Shown: positions 27,932 to 35,384 of the stretch, in pieces
How positions within the stretch are numbered: position 1 is the first letter of the stretch
Layout of the letters: each line of letters opens with the position of its first letter
Assembly (NCBI RefSeq): GCF_006715395.1
Contig: NZ_VFNC01000001.1
Span: forward strand, 3,038,001 to 3,102,000
DNA length: 64,000 bases
Source: Streptomyces sp. SLBN-31
Lineage (GTDB): Bacteria > Actinomycetota > Actinomycetes > Streptomycetales > Streptomycetaceae
Direction of reading: 5' to 3'
The notes under the pieces: model-generated
Told to the model about the DNA's origin: nothing
Database searches by the model: none
The model's input: the letters and a program-made list of their open reading frames with translations, nothing else
Made by a program: the position numbers and the translations under genes

Positions 27932-28347
27932 CGCGGAAGAAGGACGGCGCGACCGAGGCCGCCCGGCACATGTTCGACGCGGACCGCGCGGCGCGGGGTC
28001 TGGGCATCGAGTTGCTGGAGATCGCCGAGGGAAGCGCCGTGCTGCGGATGACGGTGACGGCGGACATGGTCAACGGTCACGGCATCGCCCACGGCGGCTG
28101 TGTGTTCCTGCTCGCCGACACCGCGTTCGCCTGCGCCTGCAACAGCCACGGGCCCGTCACGGTCGCTGCAGCCGCCGACATCGACTTCGCGGCGTCCGCG
28201 CGCGAGGGGGACGTCCTGACCGCCGAGGCGGTGCAGCGGGTGGGCTTCGGCCGCAGCGGGATCTACGACGTCACCGTACGGCGCGGCGACGAGGTGGTCG
28301 CCGAGTTCCGGGGCCGCAGCCGCACCCTGCGGGCCGCGCCGGACTGA
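27928..28347 (+). CDS. paaI: PaaI-type acyl-CoA thioesterase
   Basis: A 139-residue hot-dog-fold thioesterase. [28 protein letters not shown] (split here as two motifs, about residues 49-76) gives the HGG turn and the catalytic Asp in LADTAF; SIDF-like [13 protein letters not shown] follows. PaaI hydrolyses hydroxyphenylacetyl-CoA and related aryl-CoA esters and protects CoA pools. No other phenylacetate genes are nearby, so the substrate here is open. The ATG overlaps the stop of the broken dehydrogenase frame, and GGGAGCG precedes it. It is convergent with the Zn-ribbon gene. Confidence 0.85.
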   Translation: MTRKKDGATEAARHMFDADRAARGLGIELLEIAEGSAVLRMTVTADMVNGHGIAHGGCVFLLADTAFACACNSHGPVTVAAAADIDFAASAREGDVLTAEAVQRVGFGRSGIYDVTVRRGDEVVAEFRGRSRTLRAAPD

Positions 28348-28353
28348 TCCCGG

Positions 28354-28767
28354 TCAGGTCCAGGCGCGGAAGGGCTCGTCGACCAGCTGGAACACCGGCT
28401 CGCCGCGGACCGGGTCCTTGGCCGTGGACAGCCGCACCCGGTCGCCGCTGTGGATGCCGATCGGCGGGCCCATCACCCGGCCGCGGACCACGAACCCCTC
28501 GGCCATCTCGACCAGGGACACGTTGCGGGCGGCGGGGGTGTTGCGGTGCACCGTCGTGGAGTGCCGGACCGTGCCGATGCCCTCGCTGCGCTCCGTCCTG
28601 AGGTCGCTGCCCTGGCAGACCGGACACAGCAGCCGGTGGTACATGGCGGTGCCGCACCAGGTGCAGCGCTGGAAGAGGATGGCGTCCGAGTCCCGCGGCG
28701 GCGTGTCGAGCACGCCCGCCGCGGAGCCGCCCGCCTGCCGGACAACGCTTCCTGAGTGGTGGTACAC
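28354..28767 (-). CDS. Zn-ribbon/OB-fold protein (DUF35 type)
   Basis: A 137-residue protein with a rubredoxin-like zinc ribbon, CTWCGTAMYHRLLCPVCQ (two CxxC pairs, about residues 30-47). An OB-fold follows with STTVHRNTPAARNVSLVEMA and GRVMGPPIGIHSGD. DUF35 proteins bind acyl-CoA and usually partner thiolases or other lipid enzymes. No thiolase is nearby. The GTG at 28767 is taken as the start, with GGGAG upstream; the frame is open to 28848 but that part overlaps the promoter. The promoter at 28837-28865 contains the TetR operator, so the neighbouring TetR protein probably represses this gene. Confidence 0.75.
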   Translation of the reverse strand: MYHHSGSVVRQAGGSAAGVLDTPPRDSDAILFQRCTWCGTAMYHRLLCPVCQGSDLRTERSEGIGTVRHSTTVHRNTPAARNVSLVEMAEGFVVRGRVMGPPIGIHSGDRVRLSTAKDPVRGEPVFQLVDEPFRAWT

Positions 28768-28836
28768 GCTGGTCAACTCCCTGCGCTCGGCCGGAATCCC
28801 ACGTGCGCGGTTCGCCGTGCCACCGTGCACGACCAC

Positions 28837-28865
28837 AATGTATGGCACTGAGTGTCATACGTAAA
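28837..28865 (-). promoter_or_regulatory. promoter of the Zn-ribbon gene overlapped by a TetR operator
   Basis: On the minus strand TTTACG (28865-28860) and TACATT (28842-28837) are separated by 17 nt. The spacer and edges hold a near-perfect 21-bp palindrome (28840-28860) centred on CACTGAGTG. A repressor bound here would block RNA polymerase. Confidence 0.7.
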
Positions 28866-28899
28866 GGCACTGCGTACCCTCAATCTGGTGGGTGTCCGG

Positions 28900-29598
28900 T
28901 CAGTCCCGTTCGAGGGTGCTCTCGATCTCCCGGACCACCCGCCACATCGGTGCGCCGCGCCGGGAGACGATCACCACCACGTCTTCGGGCTCCTCCTCGC
29001 CGTGCGGCGCCCGGGGTCCGGCGAAGGCCTGCTGCACATACCCCAGCGCGTGGTCCAGCGCGGCACTCGCGTCGCCCTCCCCGTCCGAGCGCAGCCAGGA
29101 CCGCAGTGCGTTGTTGTGCGCCGCCGCCACGGCCGCCGCGACCACATCGGCGCGCAGCGTCCCGTCCGGACGGCCGGCGAGGCGGCCGCGCAGATAGTCC
29201 GCGAAGGCCCGCTCGTAGCGCCACACCACCGACAGCTCGTACGCCCGCAGCCCCGGCACCTGCTTGGTCAGCCGGTAGCGCTGCACGGAGAAGGTGGGGT
29301 TCTCGGTGTACATCCGCAGCACGATCCGGACCGCGTCGCACACCCGCCGCACCGGCTCGTCGTCGCTGCTCTCGGCGAGGAACGCCGTCATGTCGGCCAG
29401 GCACCGCTCGTGGTCGGGGAAGACCACGTCCTCCTTGGACGGGAAGTAGCGGAAGAACGAGCGCCGTCCGACACCGGCCAGCGCCACGATGTCGTCGACG
29501 GTCGTCTGCTCGTAGCCGCGCTCCAGGAACAGCTGGAACGCCGCCGCCACCAGGGCGTCCCGCATCGGGGGCTTCGCGGCCGCCGGCTCGGTGTTCAT
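28900..29598 (-). CDS. TetR-family transcriptional regulator
   Basis: A 232-residue regulator. The N-terminal helix-turn-helix (about 13-60) contains ERGYEQTTVDDIVALAGVGR and SFFRYFPSKEDVV. The C-terminal helical domain (about 75-232) binds an unknown ligand. The ends of the gene are flanked by copies of CACTSAGTG: one 40 bp past its 3' end in the Zn-ribbon promoter, and others 30-60 bp upstream of its own start. It should therefore repress itself and the Zn-ribbon gene, and possibly the divergent peptidoglycan-binding gene. An acyl-CoA or aryl-CoA ligand is plausible given the DUF35 and PaaI neighbours, but this is inferred. Confidence 0.88.
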   Translation of the reverse strand: MNTEPAAAKPPMRDALVAAAFQLFLERGYEQTTVDDIVALAGVGRRSFFRYFPSKEDVVFPDHERCLADMTAFLAESSDDEPVRRVCDAVRIVLRMYTENPTFSVQRYRLTKQVPGLRAYELSVVWRYERAFADYLRGRLAGRPDGTLRADVVAAAVAAAHNNALRSWLRSDGEGDASAALDHALGYVQQAFAGPRAPHGEEEPEDVVVIVSRRGAPMWRVVREIESTLERD

Positions 29599-29631
29599 GA
29601 ACGCGAAAGTAGCACCTCCGGGACACCGGTG

Positions 29632-29664
29632 GCACTCAGTGCAGGCATAACAGGGAACTGAGTG
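29632..29664 (+). promoter_or_regulatory. TetR operator copies upstream of the regulator
   Basis: GCACTCAGTGC (29632-29642) is a perfect 11-bp palindrome. AACTGAGTG (29656-29664) matches 8 of 9 positions of the same core. A weaker CACTGAACT lies at 29699-29707. The sites lie between the divergent TetR and peptidoglycan-binding genes and match the operator at 28840-28860. Confidence 0.65.
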
Positions 29665-29782
29665 CTCTACACGGTCCGAGAGGGTGACGACGGCCGGGCA
29701 CTGAACTCTCGGCGACGCCCCCGCGTATCTCTCCTCGGGGAACGGCGGACAGACCCGCCACGGGAGGGAAGGAGAGCGCACT

Positions 29783-30442
29783 GTGCCCACGCCGCCGGCC
29801 TCCGGGTCACCGCAGGACCAGCCGCCGCTGGAGCCCATCGTCGTACTGCGGCCGCGCCGCACCGACGCCCTGGCCGAACTGTTCCGGGAGATGGAGCAGG
29901 GCAATCCCGGCCTGGAGACCGTCGCCATGCCCGACCCGCACTCCTGGGACGAGGGCGAGACGCAGGAACTCCCGCCCGTGCGCACCGGCGACCGCACCCC
30001 GCCGCGCGGCGACCGGTTCGGCTTCGGTCCCGGCCTGCGCCGTGCCGCCGTCGGCGTGGCCGTCACCGCGGCCGCCCTCGTCGGCTTCGGCGGCGCGCTC
30101 CTGCTGGCCGGCAGGAACGACGACACCGGCGCGCGGACACCCGCACCCTCGGCATCGGCCGAGCCGACCCCGACGGCCACCGCCACGTCCGCCGACGATC
30201 CCGACGGGGCGGGCACCCTCCGCGAGGGCGACAGCGGCCCGGCGGTGACCGACCTGCAAGAACGCCTGCTGCGCATCCCCGACGTCTACCGCGACGGCGC
30301 CACCGGCGGCGTCTACGACGCCACCCTGCGGGCAGCGGTGGCCCGCTTCCAGCTCTGGTACGGCATCAGGGGCGACGAGACCGGCGTCTACGGCAACGAC
30401 ACCCGGCAGGCACTGGAGTCCCGCACGGCTCCCACCGGCTGA
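29783..30442 (+). CDS. single-span membrane protein with extracytoplasmic peptidoglycan-binding domain
   Basis: A 219-residue protein starting at GTG 29783 with GGAGAG upstream. Residues 1-85 are cytoplasmic, acidic and Pro-rich, with LAELFREMEQGNPGLETVAM. A membrane span lies at about 88-108 (VGVAVTAAALVGFGGALLLA). A Thr/Pro/Ala linker follows. A C-terminal PG_binding_1-like domain (about 145-215) reads LREGDSGPAVTDLQERLLRI, then YDATLRAAVARFQLWYGI. It probably senses or binds the cell wall. The overall layout resembles anti-sigma-type sensors, but no sigma gene is adjacent. Confidence 0.8.
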   Translation: MPTPPASGSPQDQPPLEPIVVLRPRRTDALAELFREMEQGNPGLETVAMPDPHSWDEGETQELPPVRTGDRTPPRGDRFGFGPGLRRAAVGVAVTAAALVGFGGALLLAGRNDDTGARTPAPSASAEPTPTATATSADDPDGAGTLREGDSGPAVTDLQERLLRIPDVYRDGATGGVYDATLRAAVARFQLWYGIRGDETGVYGNDTRQALESRTAPTG

Positions 30443-30478
30443 CGGCGCGAGGTCGGCGGCCGCTCCGGACGCCGCCGG

Positions 30479-32905
30479 CTACTCCGGCTCGGCCGGCACC
30501 CGGATGTCGAGCATGCAGACGTCGTCGCGCCGTTCGCCCGCCAGCACTTCGGCGAGCAGCGCGCCGAGCCTGCCCGCCTCGTCGGTGTGGTGCGCAAGGA
30601 CGCCCTCGGCGAGCCGCTTCAGGCCCCGGTCGAGGGTCTCGCCGGGCCGCTCGATCAGACCGTCGGTGTAGAGCAGGACGCGGTCGCCCGGTTCCAGGGC
30701 GACCTCCGCCTCCTGGAACCGCGGATCGGTGCTCGCCCCGAGGAGCATGCCGGCGGGACGGTCGAGGAAGCGCACCTCGCCGTCGCGCAGCAGCAGCGGC
30801 GGCGGATGGCCGGCCTGGGCCCACAGCAGCCGGCGCCGGGCGCTGTCGTAGCGGGCGAGGACCATGGTCGCCGTGCCGTGCGAGTCCCGGGAGTGCAGCA
30901 GCAGCCTGTTGAGCCGGGCCAGCGCGCCGGTCAGCGACGACCCGGTGATGACCATGCCCTTGGCGGTGAAGCGGAGCTGGGCCATGGTGGCCACCGCGTC
31001 GATGCCGTGACCGGCGACGTCCCCGACGACGAACAGGGCGCCCCCGTCGGCGAGTTCGATGGCGCTGAACCAGTCGCCGCCCACATGGATGCCCGACTGG
31101 GCGGGCAGGTAGGCGACCTCGACCCGCAGCCCGGCCAGCCGGACCGGCCGGGTGGGCAGCGGCAGCAGCGCGTCCTGCAGCCGGCCCGCCAGGGTCCGTT
31201 CGGCCAGCAGCACGTCGTGCTGGGTGAGGATGGCCCGCTCGCTCTCGACGAGGGCGAGCTCCGCGCTGCGCTGCGCGGTGAGGTCCTGGATGACGCCGTG
31301 CACCTCGACGGGTTTCCCGTGCGAGTCCGGCACCGCCTCGGCGACGGCGCGCAGGTGCCGCAGCCCGGCCGTCGTCCTGATCCGGAAGGGCAGGTCGAAC
31401 GGCCGCCCGTCACGCAGGAGTCGGGCGATGGCGTGGTCCAGCGCGGAGCGGTCCTCGGGCAGCGCGAGGTCCGGCAGCGCGGTGAGGCCGACCGGTCCGG
31501 ACTCGGCGTCCCGGCCGAGGAGCACGTAGACGTGCGAGGACCAGGTGACCTCGTGCGTGAGCAGGTTCCAGCTCGCCCAGCCCAGGTTGCCCAGCCGCTG
31601 CAGATCCGCGAGGCGCTGTTCCTGCCGGTCCGAGGAGCCGTGCCGCACCCAGGTGAGGACCAGTCCCTCGCCGAGCGGTGCCGCCCGCACCGAGTACGTG
31701 GACAGCTCGGCGATCCCGTCCACGATCTCCTGGTGCCCGAACGGCTCGCTCTCGTACGGCTCGCCCGTGGTGAGCGTGCGCCGCAGGCCTCGGCGCAGCG
31801 AGGGCTCGGCAGCCAGGGCCGGGCAGCACTCCTGGAACCGGCGGCCGACCAGTTCGTCTCCGGCCCTGCCCACCACGACGCCGGCCTGCGCGGTCGCGGC
31901 GGCGACGCGGAGGTCCTCGACCCCTCCCGACGCGTCGGGAGGCGGTGTCAGGAGCATGGCCGCGCCGGGCAAAGCGTCGAACACCGCCTGCACGGACTCC
32001 GCGGCGGCGTCGACCGCACCCCCGGGGCGGGTGTCGAACGCGCGCAGCCGCCCTGCGCAGAGGCGGGCCACCGCCAGCAGAAGGTCACGGTACTCCGCCG
32101 AGAACGGCCCGCTCCGGGAGCGCAGGATGCCGATGCACACGTCGGTGGCGGAGCCCTGGCGTCCGCCCGCCGCCCCGGGCGCGGGCAGGGGCAGCCAGGC
32201 GCGGGTGGGCCAGCGGCTGGGCGGGTCGCCGATCAGCAGATACCGCCGGCGGTCGGTCTCGAAGTCCTCCAGCCAGCGCGGCTCGCGGGCCCGCAGCGCG
32301 TCGAGTGCGGCGACCCCGCTCAGTGGGGGGACGTGGTGCCACTGGGTGGCCAGCGTCTCCTCGATGCCCGCGTGCCCGATCAGGTCGAGTCCTCCGGCGG
32401 GCAGCCGCGCGTAGATCATGACCGCGTCGGTGTCCGCCCCGGCGAGCTGCTCCAGCAGGCACTGGGCGAGTTCCTGCGGGGTGGCGACCCGGACCAGCTC
32501 CCTGCCGAGTGTGGCGAGGGCGGCCGAACTCCCTTCGCCCAGCGCGGGGTTGCGCGACGGCGGGACGGCGGAGACGGGGGCGGCGTCCGGCCGGCTCCCC
32601 GCGGGCGGCGGGGTGTCCGCCGGGGCGGCCTGCGGCGCCGCCAGGGTGCCGAGGGTGATCCAGCACTGTTCCAGCAGGGTGCGTCGTCCGGCTTTGGCGC
32701 GTCGGCGCAGTTCCTCGTCCGCCGCGTCGGGAGTGCAGCCGGTCAGGGTCATCACCGCGCCCTTGGCCCGCTCCAGGACAGCCGCCATCGCCGCCAGGTC
32801 CCGCAGCCTGTCCAGCTCGGCGCGTTGTCTGGCGACGACCTTGGCCAGCGCGACGGTGTCCGGCGCGGCACCGGAATCCGCCGGCGTGGCGGGCTCGCTC
32901 GTCAC
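30479..32905 (-). CDS. multidomain SpoIIE-type PP2C phosphatase with ANTAR-like, GAF and PAS domains
   Basis: An 808-residue cytoplasmic signalling phosphatase. The N-terminus (about 30-85) matches the ANTAR pattern: LERAKGAVMTLTGCTPDAAD then EELRRRAKAGRRTL. A GAF-like sensor follows (about 135-310), then PAS-like segments (about 325-560, including LGNLGWASWNLLTHEVTWSS). The SpoIIE domain (about 590-805) has GGDWFSAIELADGG and FVVGDVAGHGIDA for metal binding, and TDGLIERPGETLDRGL then DDVCMLD at the end. It should dephosphorylate anti-anti-sigma proteins. The GTG at 32905 is used as start; no strong ribosome-binding site is seen. Confidence 0.87.
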   Translation of the reverse strand: MTSEPATPADSGAAPDTVALAKVVARQRAELDRLRDLAAMAAVLERAKGAVMTLTGCTPDAADEELRRRAKAGRRTLLEQCWITLGTLAAPQAAPADTPPPAGSRPDAAPVSAVPPSRNPALGEGSSAALATLGRELVRVATPQELAQCLLEQLAGADTDAVMIYARLPAGGLDLIGHAGIEETLATQWHHVPPLSGVAALDALRAREPRWLEDFETDRRRYLLIGDPPSRWPTRAWLPLPAPGAAGGRQGSATDVCIGILRSRSGPFSAEYRDLLLAVARLCAGRLRAFDTRPGGAVDAAAESVQAVFDALPGAAMLLTPPPDASGGVEDLRVAAATAQAGVVVGRAGDELVGRRFQECCPALAAEPSLRRGLRRTLTTGEPYESEPFGHQEIVDGIAELSTYSVRAAPLGEGLVLTWVRHGSSDRQEQRLADLQRLGNLGWASWNLLTHEVTWSSHVYVLLGRDAESGPVGLTALPDLALPEDRSALDHAIARLLRDGRPFDLPFRIRTTAGLRHLRAVAEAVPDSHGKPVEVHGVIQDLTAQRSAELALVESERAILTQHDVLLAERTLAGRLQDALLPLPTRPVRLAGLRVEVAYLPAQSGIHVGGDWFSAIELADGGALFVVGDVAGHGIDAVATMAQLRFTAKGMVITGSSLTGALARLNRLLLHSRDSHGTATMVLARYDSARRRLLWAQAGHPPPLLLRDGEVRFLDRPAGMLLGASTDPRFQEAEVALEPGDRVLLYTDGLIERPGETLDRGLKRLAEGVLAHHTDEAGRLGALLAEVLAGERRDDVCMLDIRVPAEPE

Positions 32906-33021
32906 GCGATGAGCATCGCACACAAAGCTCGGCCCGATCACGGTCTTGCCCGCCCGTACTTCACTCGTAAGGGGACAACCCCGGCCATGGCCGTGGACGG
33001 GCCCGCTCGCGCACACCGCGA

Positions 33022-33588
33022 TCACTCATCCGGTGGCCGGTACAGCCACAGCCGCAGCAGCCGGCTGAGGCGCGGCATGATGAGGTACGTCAGGACCGGC
33101 AGGAGCACCAGCGGGAAGACGGCCGCCCGCAGGAGCAGGGGCCAGCCGGCGGTGCGGGGTGTGACCAGCCACTGGATGAGGAGAGTGAAGGGGTAGGCGC
33201 CGAGGAAGGTGGTGAGGACCATCTTCCAGCGGGGCGGGGACCGCACGGTCGTGCCGGGGAGGCTGAACCAGGTCTCCATCCCGCTCGTCGCCTGCCGTTC
33301 GCTGCCCACCTCGGTGGCCACGCCGTCGATCCGCCGGTGCCATTCGGCGCGCTCGGCGGACCGGAGCCACCGGGTGAGCCGGTCCGGATCGGACCAGCGC
33401 AGTACGGCGTGGAAGCGGTGGCCGTCCTCGGGGCGCAGCCACGAGACGCCCTCGTTGCCCGGGAATCGCCTGGCACAGCGGGTGATGCCCCGGGTCCACT
33501 CCTCGAACTCCCGCTCCCGGCCCGGCCGTACCTGCCAGGTGAGGACGGTGGTGACCGGCTCGCCTCGTCGCAGCTGGGTGGTGCTCAT
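33022..33588 (-). CDS. antibiotic-biosynthesis-monooxygenase-fold membrane protein
   Basis: A 188-residue protein. Residues about 10-105 form an ABM/ferredoxin-like dimeric barrel (VTTVLTWQVRPGREREFEEW and FHAVLRWSDPDRLTRWL). Two membrane spans follow (about 123-145 and 155-178). Such fused ABM-membrane proteins are common in actinomycetes and their function is unknown. The start is taken at ATG 33588; an in-frame GTG at 33606 is possible. It lies 117 bp from the phosphatase start and on the same strand, so a shared transcript with the phosphatase downstream is possible. Confidence 0.75.
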   Translation of the reverse strand: MSTTQLRRGEPVTTVLTWQVRPGREREFEEWTRGITRCARRFPGNEGVSWLRPEDGHRFHAVLRWSDPDRLTRWLRSAERAEWHRRIDGVATEVGSERQATSGMETWFSLPGTTVRSPPRWKMVLTTFLGAYPFTLLIQWLVTPRTAGWPLLLRAAVFPLVLLPVLTYLIMPRLSRLLRLWLYRPPDE

Positions 33589-33644
33589 GCTCACCACGGG
33601 TGCCACGCGCGGCTCGGATCATGCCGCGGGGGCCGGTCCCCGGG

Positions 33645-34019
33645 TCAGCGGCCGGCCTCCACCAGTGCCCGGGTGACGGCGCGGACGCTGCGCGCGATGT
33701 GCTGGAGCTGCATCACTTCCGCCGCGTACAGCTTGATCGTGTGCTCGATGACCGACTCCGGCATGCCGAGGCCGGGGAGATCGGCGCGGGCGGTCTGCAG
33801 GGCGGTGCGGGCCACCCGGATCTCCTGCTGGACCTGGATCTGCGCGTGCCGGGCGAGCAGCACGGGGTGCCGGATGAGTGCCGGATAGCTGGCGTAGCGC
33901 GCCGGAACCAGCTCGCGCAGCCACTTGGCCGCCGAGCGCTCCCAGTCGTAGGAACCGGGCTGCTTGACCTGGCACGGCCAGTCCGGGCTGAGGCGCGTGG
34001 TCGTCAGTTGCATGAGCAT
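33645..34019 (-). CDS. conserved hypothetical protein (124 aa)
   Basis: MLMQLTTTRLSPDWPCQVKQ opens the protein. The rest is mainly helical, with LLARHAQIQVQQEIRVARTA and a final coiled-coil-like stretch (VMQLQHIARSVRAVTRALVE). No export signal or membrane span is present. I do not recognise the family. A long AT-rich region with a hairpin lies just upstream, which suggests individual regulation. Confidence 0.65.
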   Translation of the reverse strand: MLMQLTTTRLSPDWPCQVKQPGSYDWERSAAKWLRELVPARYASYPALIRHPVLLARHAQIQVQQEIRVARTALQTARADLPGLGMPESVIEHTIKLYAAEVMQLQHIARSVRAVTRALVEAGR

Positions 34020-34336
34020 CGCTTCCGGGTGTGCGGCGTCGTGAAGGGTGGTCCGACGGGTGCGGGCGGCCCCGGCCTAGGGGATGACCGGGACCGCCAC
34101 GGGCCTCCTGAGCGGGGCCCGCCCGGACACCACCGGCGCCGACGCGGGTAGGAGACGGCGGCTTCGGATGTCCGGGTGACGCGTGAGAAGTATTTATATA
34201 TGCCGTCTGCTTTGCAAGACGCATGAAAACATTCATGCGCGAAATGTTGCGAAAGGTCCCTTTGTAATTCCCGACGGCGCGTGGGAGCGGTGTTACCGAC
34301 GGTTGCGGTCCGGGCGGTTCCGCGGGGAGCGCCCGC
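34020..34336. other. gene-free stretch with an AT-rich island
   Basis: 317 bp with no convincing coding sequence. The part nearest the hypothetical gene is normal GC-rich sequence. From about 34184 to 34275 the composition is strikingly AT-rich for this chromosome (AGTATTTATATATGCC, GTTGCGAAAGGTCCCTTTG, TAATTCC). It contains the perfect inverted repeat listed separately. It lies upstream of the minus-strand hypothetical gene and downstream of the RpiR gene. Confidence 0.7.
34220..34239. promoter_or_regulatory. perfect inverted repeat in the AT-rich island
   Basis: CGCATGAA (34220-34227) and TTCATGCG (34232-34239) with a 4-nt AACA spacer. This could be a hairpin at the end of the RpiR transcript or an operator for the gene transcribed leftward at 34019. 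Confidence 0.5.
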
Positions 34337-35284
34337 TCATTCCCGCAGGAAGAACTGGTGCTGGTCGGAGATCTGCTCGTACTCCTCCAGCCGGGCCTGG
34401 GTGCGTTCCGGATCGGCGTCGGTCATCGCCTGCAGCAGCGCGGCGGCGATCACGCCGGGCGCGGCGTAGGAGTCGAAGACCAGCCGGGAGCCCGTGCCGG
34501 TGGCGAAGACGACGTCGGCCTCGTCGGCGACCGGGCCGAGCGCCAGATCGGTGACCAGCGCGACCTTGAGCCCGGCACTGCGCGCGACCCGGACCGCCGT
34601 GAGCGTCTCCTGGGCGTGCCGGGGCATCGAGAACGCCAGCACCCAGGTGCCGCCCGCCTCGCGGGACTGCAGCAGCGAGTCGTAGGCGACGCTGCCGCCC
34701 CGGGTCACCAGCCGTACGTCGGGGTGGATACGGCGGGCGGCGTAGGCGAAGTACTCGGCGAGCGAGACCGAGATACGAAGCCCCAAAACGGTCAGCGGGG
34801 TGGACGCGGACAGCTCGCGGCCGATGTCGATGAGCTGGTCCGGGTCGGCGAAGTCGCGCCGCAGGTTCTCCAGGTTCTCGATCTCGGCGTCCACCGCCGC
34901 CTGCAGTTCGTTGCTGCCGTTCTCCTCGGTCGCGGCGGGCCCGCCGGCCAGGGTGCCCAGCGCGATCGACTGGAGCTTCTCGCGCAGCGCGGGGTAGCCG
35001 CTGAAGCCGACCGCCGCCGCGAAGCGTGTCACCGACGGCTGGCTCACGCCGACGCGTTCCGCGAGATCGGTGATCGACAGGAACGCCGCCTCGGTGATGT
35101 GCTCGATCAGGTACTGGGCGATGCGGCGCTGGCCGGGAGAGAGCCGGGGCCGGTCGAAGAGCGTCCTGAGCTGGGATGCCGGGGCGGCCTCCGCTTCGGG
35201 AGCGGTTTTGCCCGACGTGATCGAGGATGCCTGGGCGCGTGCCTGCTGCGGCGATGGCACCGGTGCGCCTCCTTTGTCTGCCAC
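34337..35284 (-). CDS. MurR/RpiR-family transcriptional regulator
   Basis: A 315-residue regulator. The first about 40 residues are low-complexity. The RpiR helix-turn-helix follows (about 45-110; LSPGQRRIAQYLIEHITEAA, then LAERVGVSQPSVTRFAAAVG). The C-terminal SIS domain (about 150-300) has TVLGLRISVSLAEYFAYAAR and VLAFSMPRHAQETLTAVRVA for a phosphosugar ligand. Such proteins control sugar-phosphate or amino-sugar genes. No sugar operon is adjacent; the closest candidate is the amino-sugar kinase block from 39.3 kb. Confidence 0.88.
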   Translation of the reverse strand: MADKGGAPVPSPQQARAQASSITSGKTAPEAEAAPASQLRTLFDRPRLSPGQRRIAQYLIEHITEAAFLSITDLAERVGVSQPSVTRFAAAVGFSGYPALREKLQSIALGTLAGGPAATEENGSNELQAAVDAEIENLENLRRDFADPDQLIDIGRELSASTPLTVLGLRISVSLAEYFAYAARRIHPDVRLVTRGGSVAYDSLLQSREAGGTWVLAFSMPRHAQETLTAVRVARSAGLKVALVTDLALGPVADEADVVFATGTGSRLVFDSYAAPGVIAAALLQAMTDADPERTQARLEEYEQISDQHQFFLRE

Positions 35285-35384
35285 AGTGCTTCAACATAGC
35301 TCACGCACGGTCGTGACCAGGGCTTGCACAAGGGCAACGGGCCCCCGGCGGACGGACCCTGGCAGTGCCCGCCACAGGCTCGGG

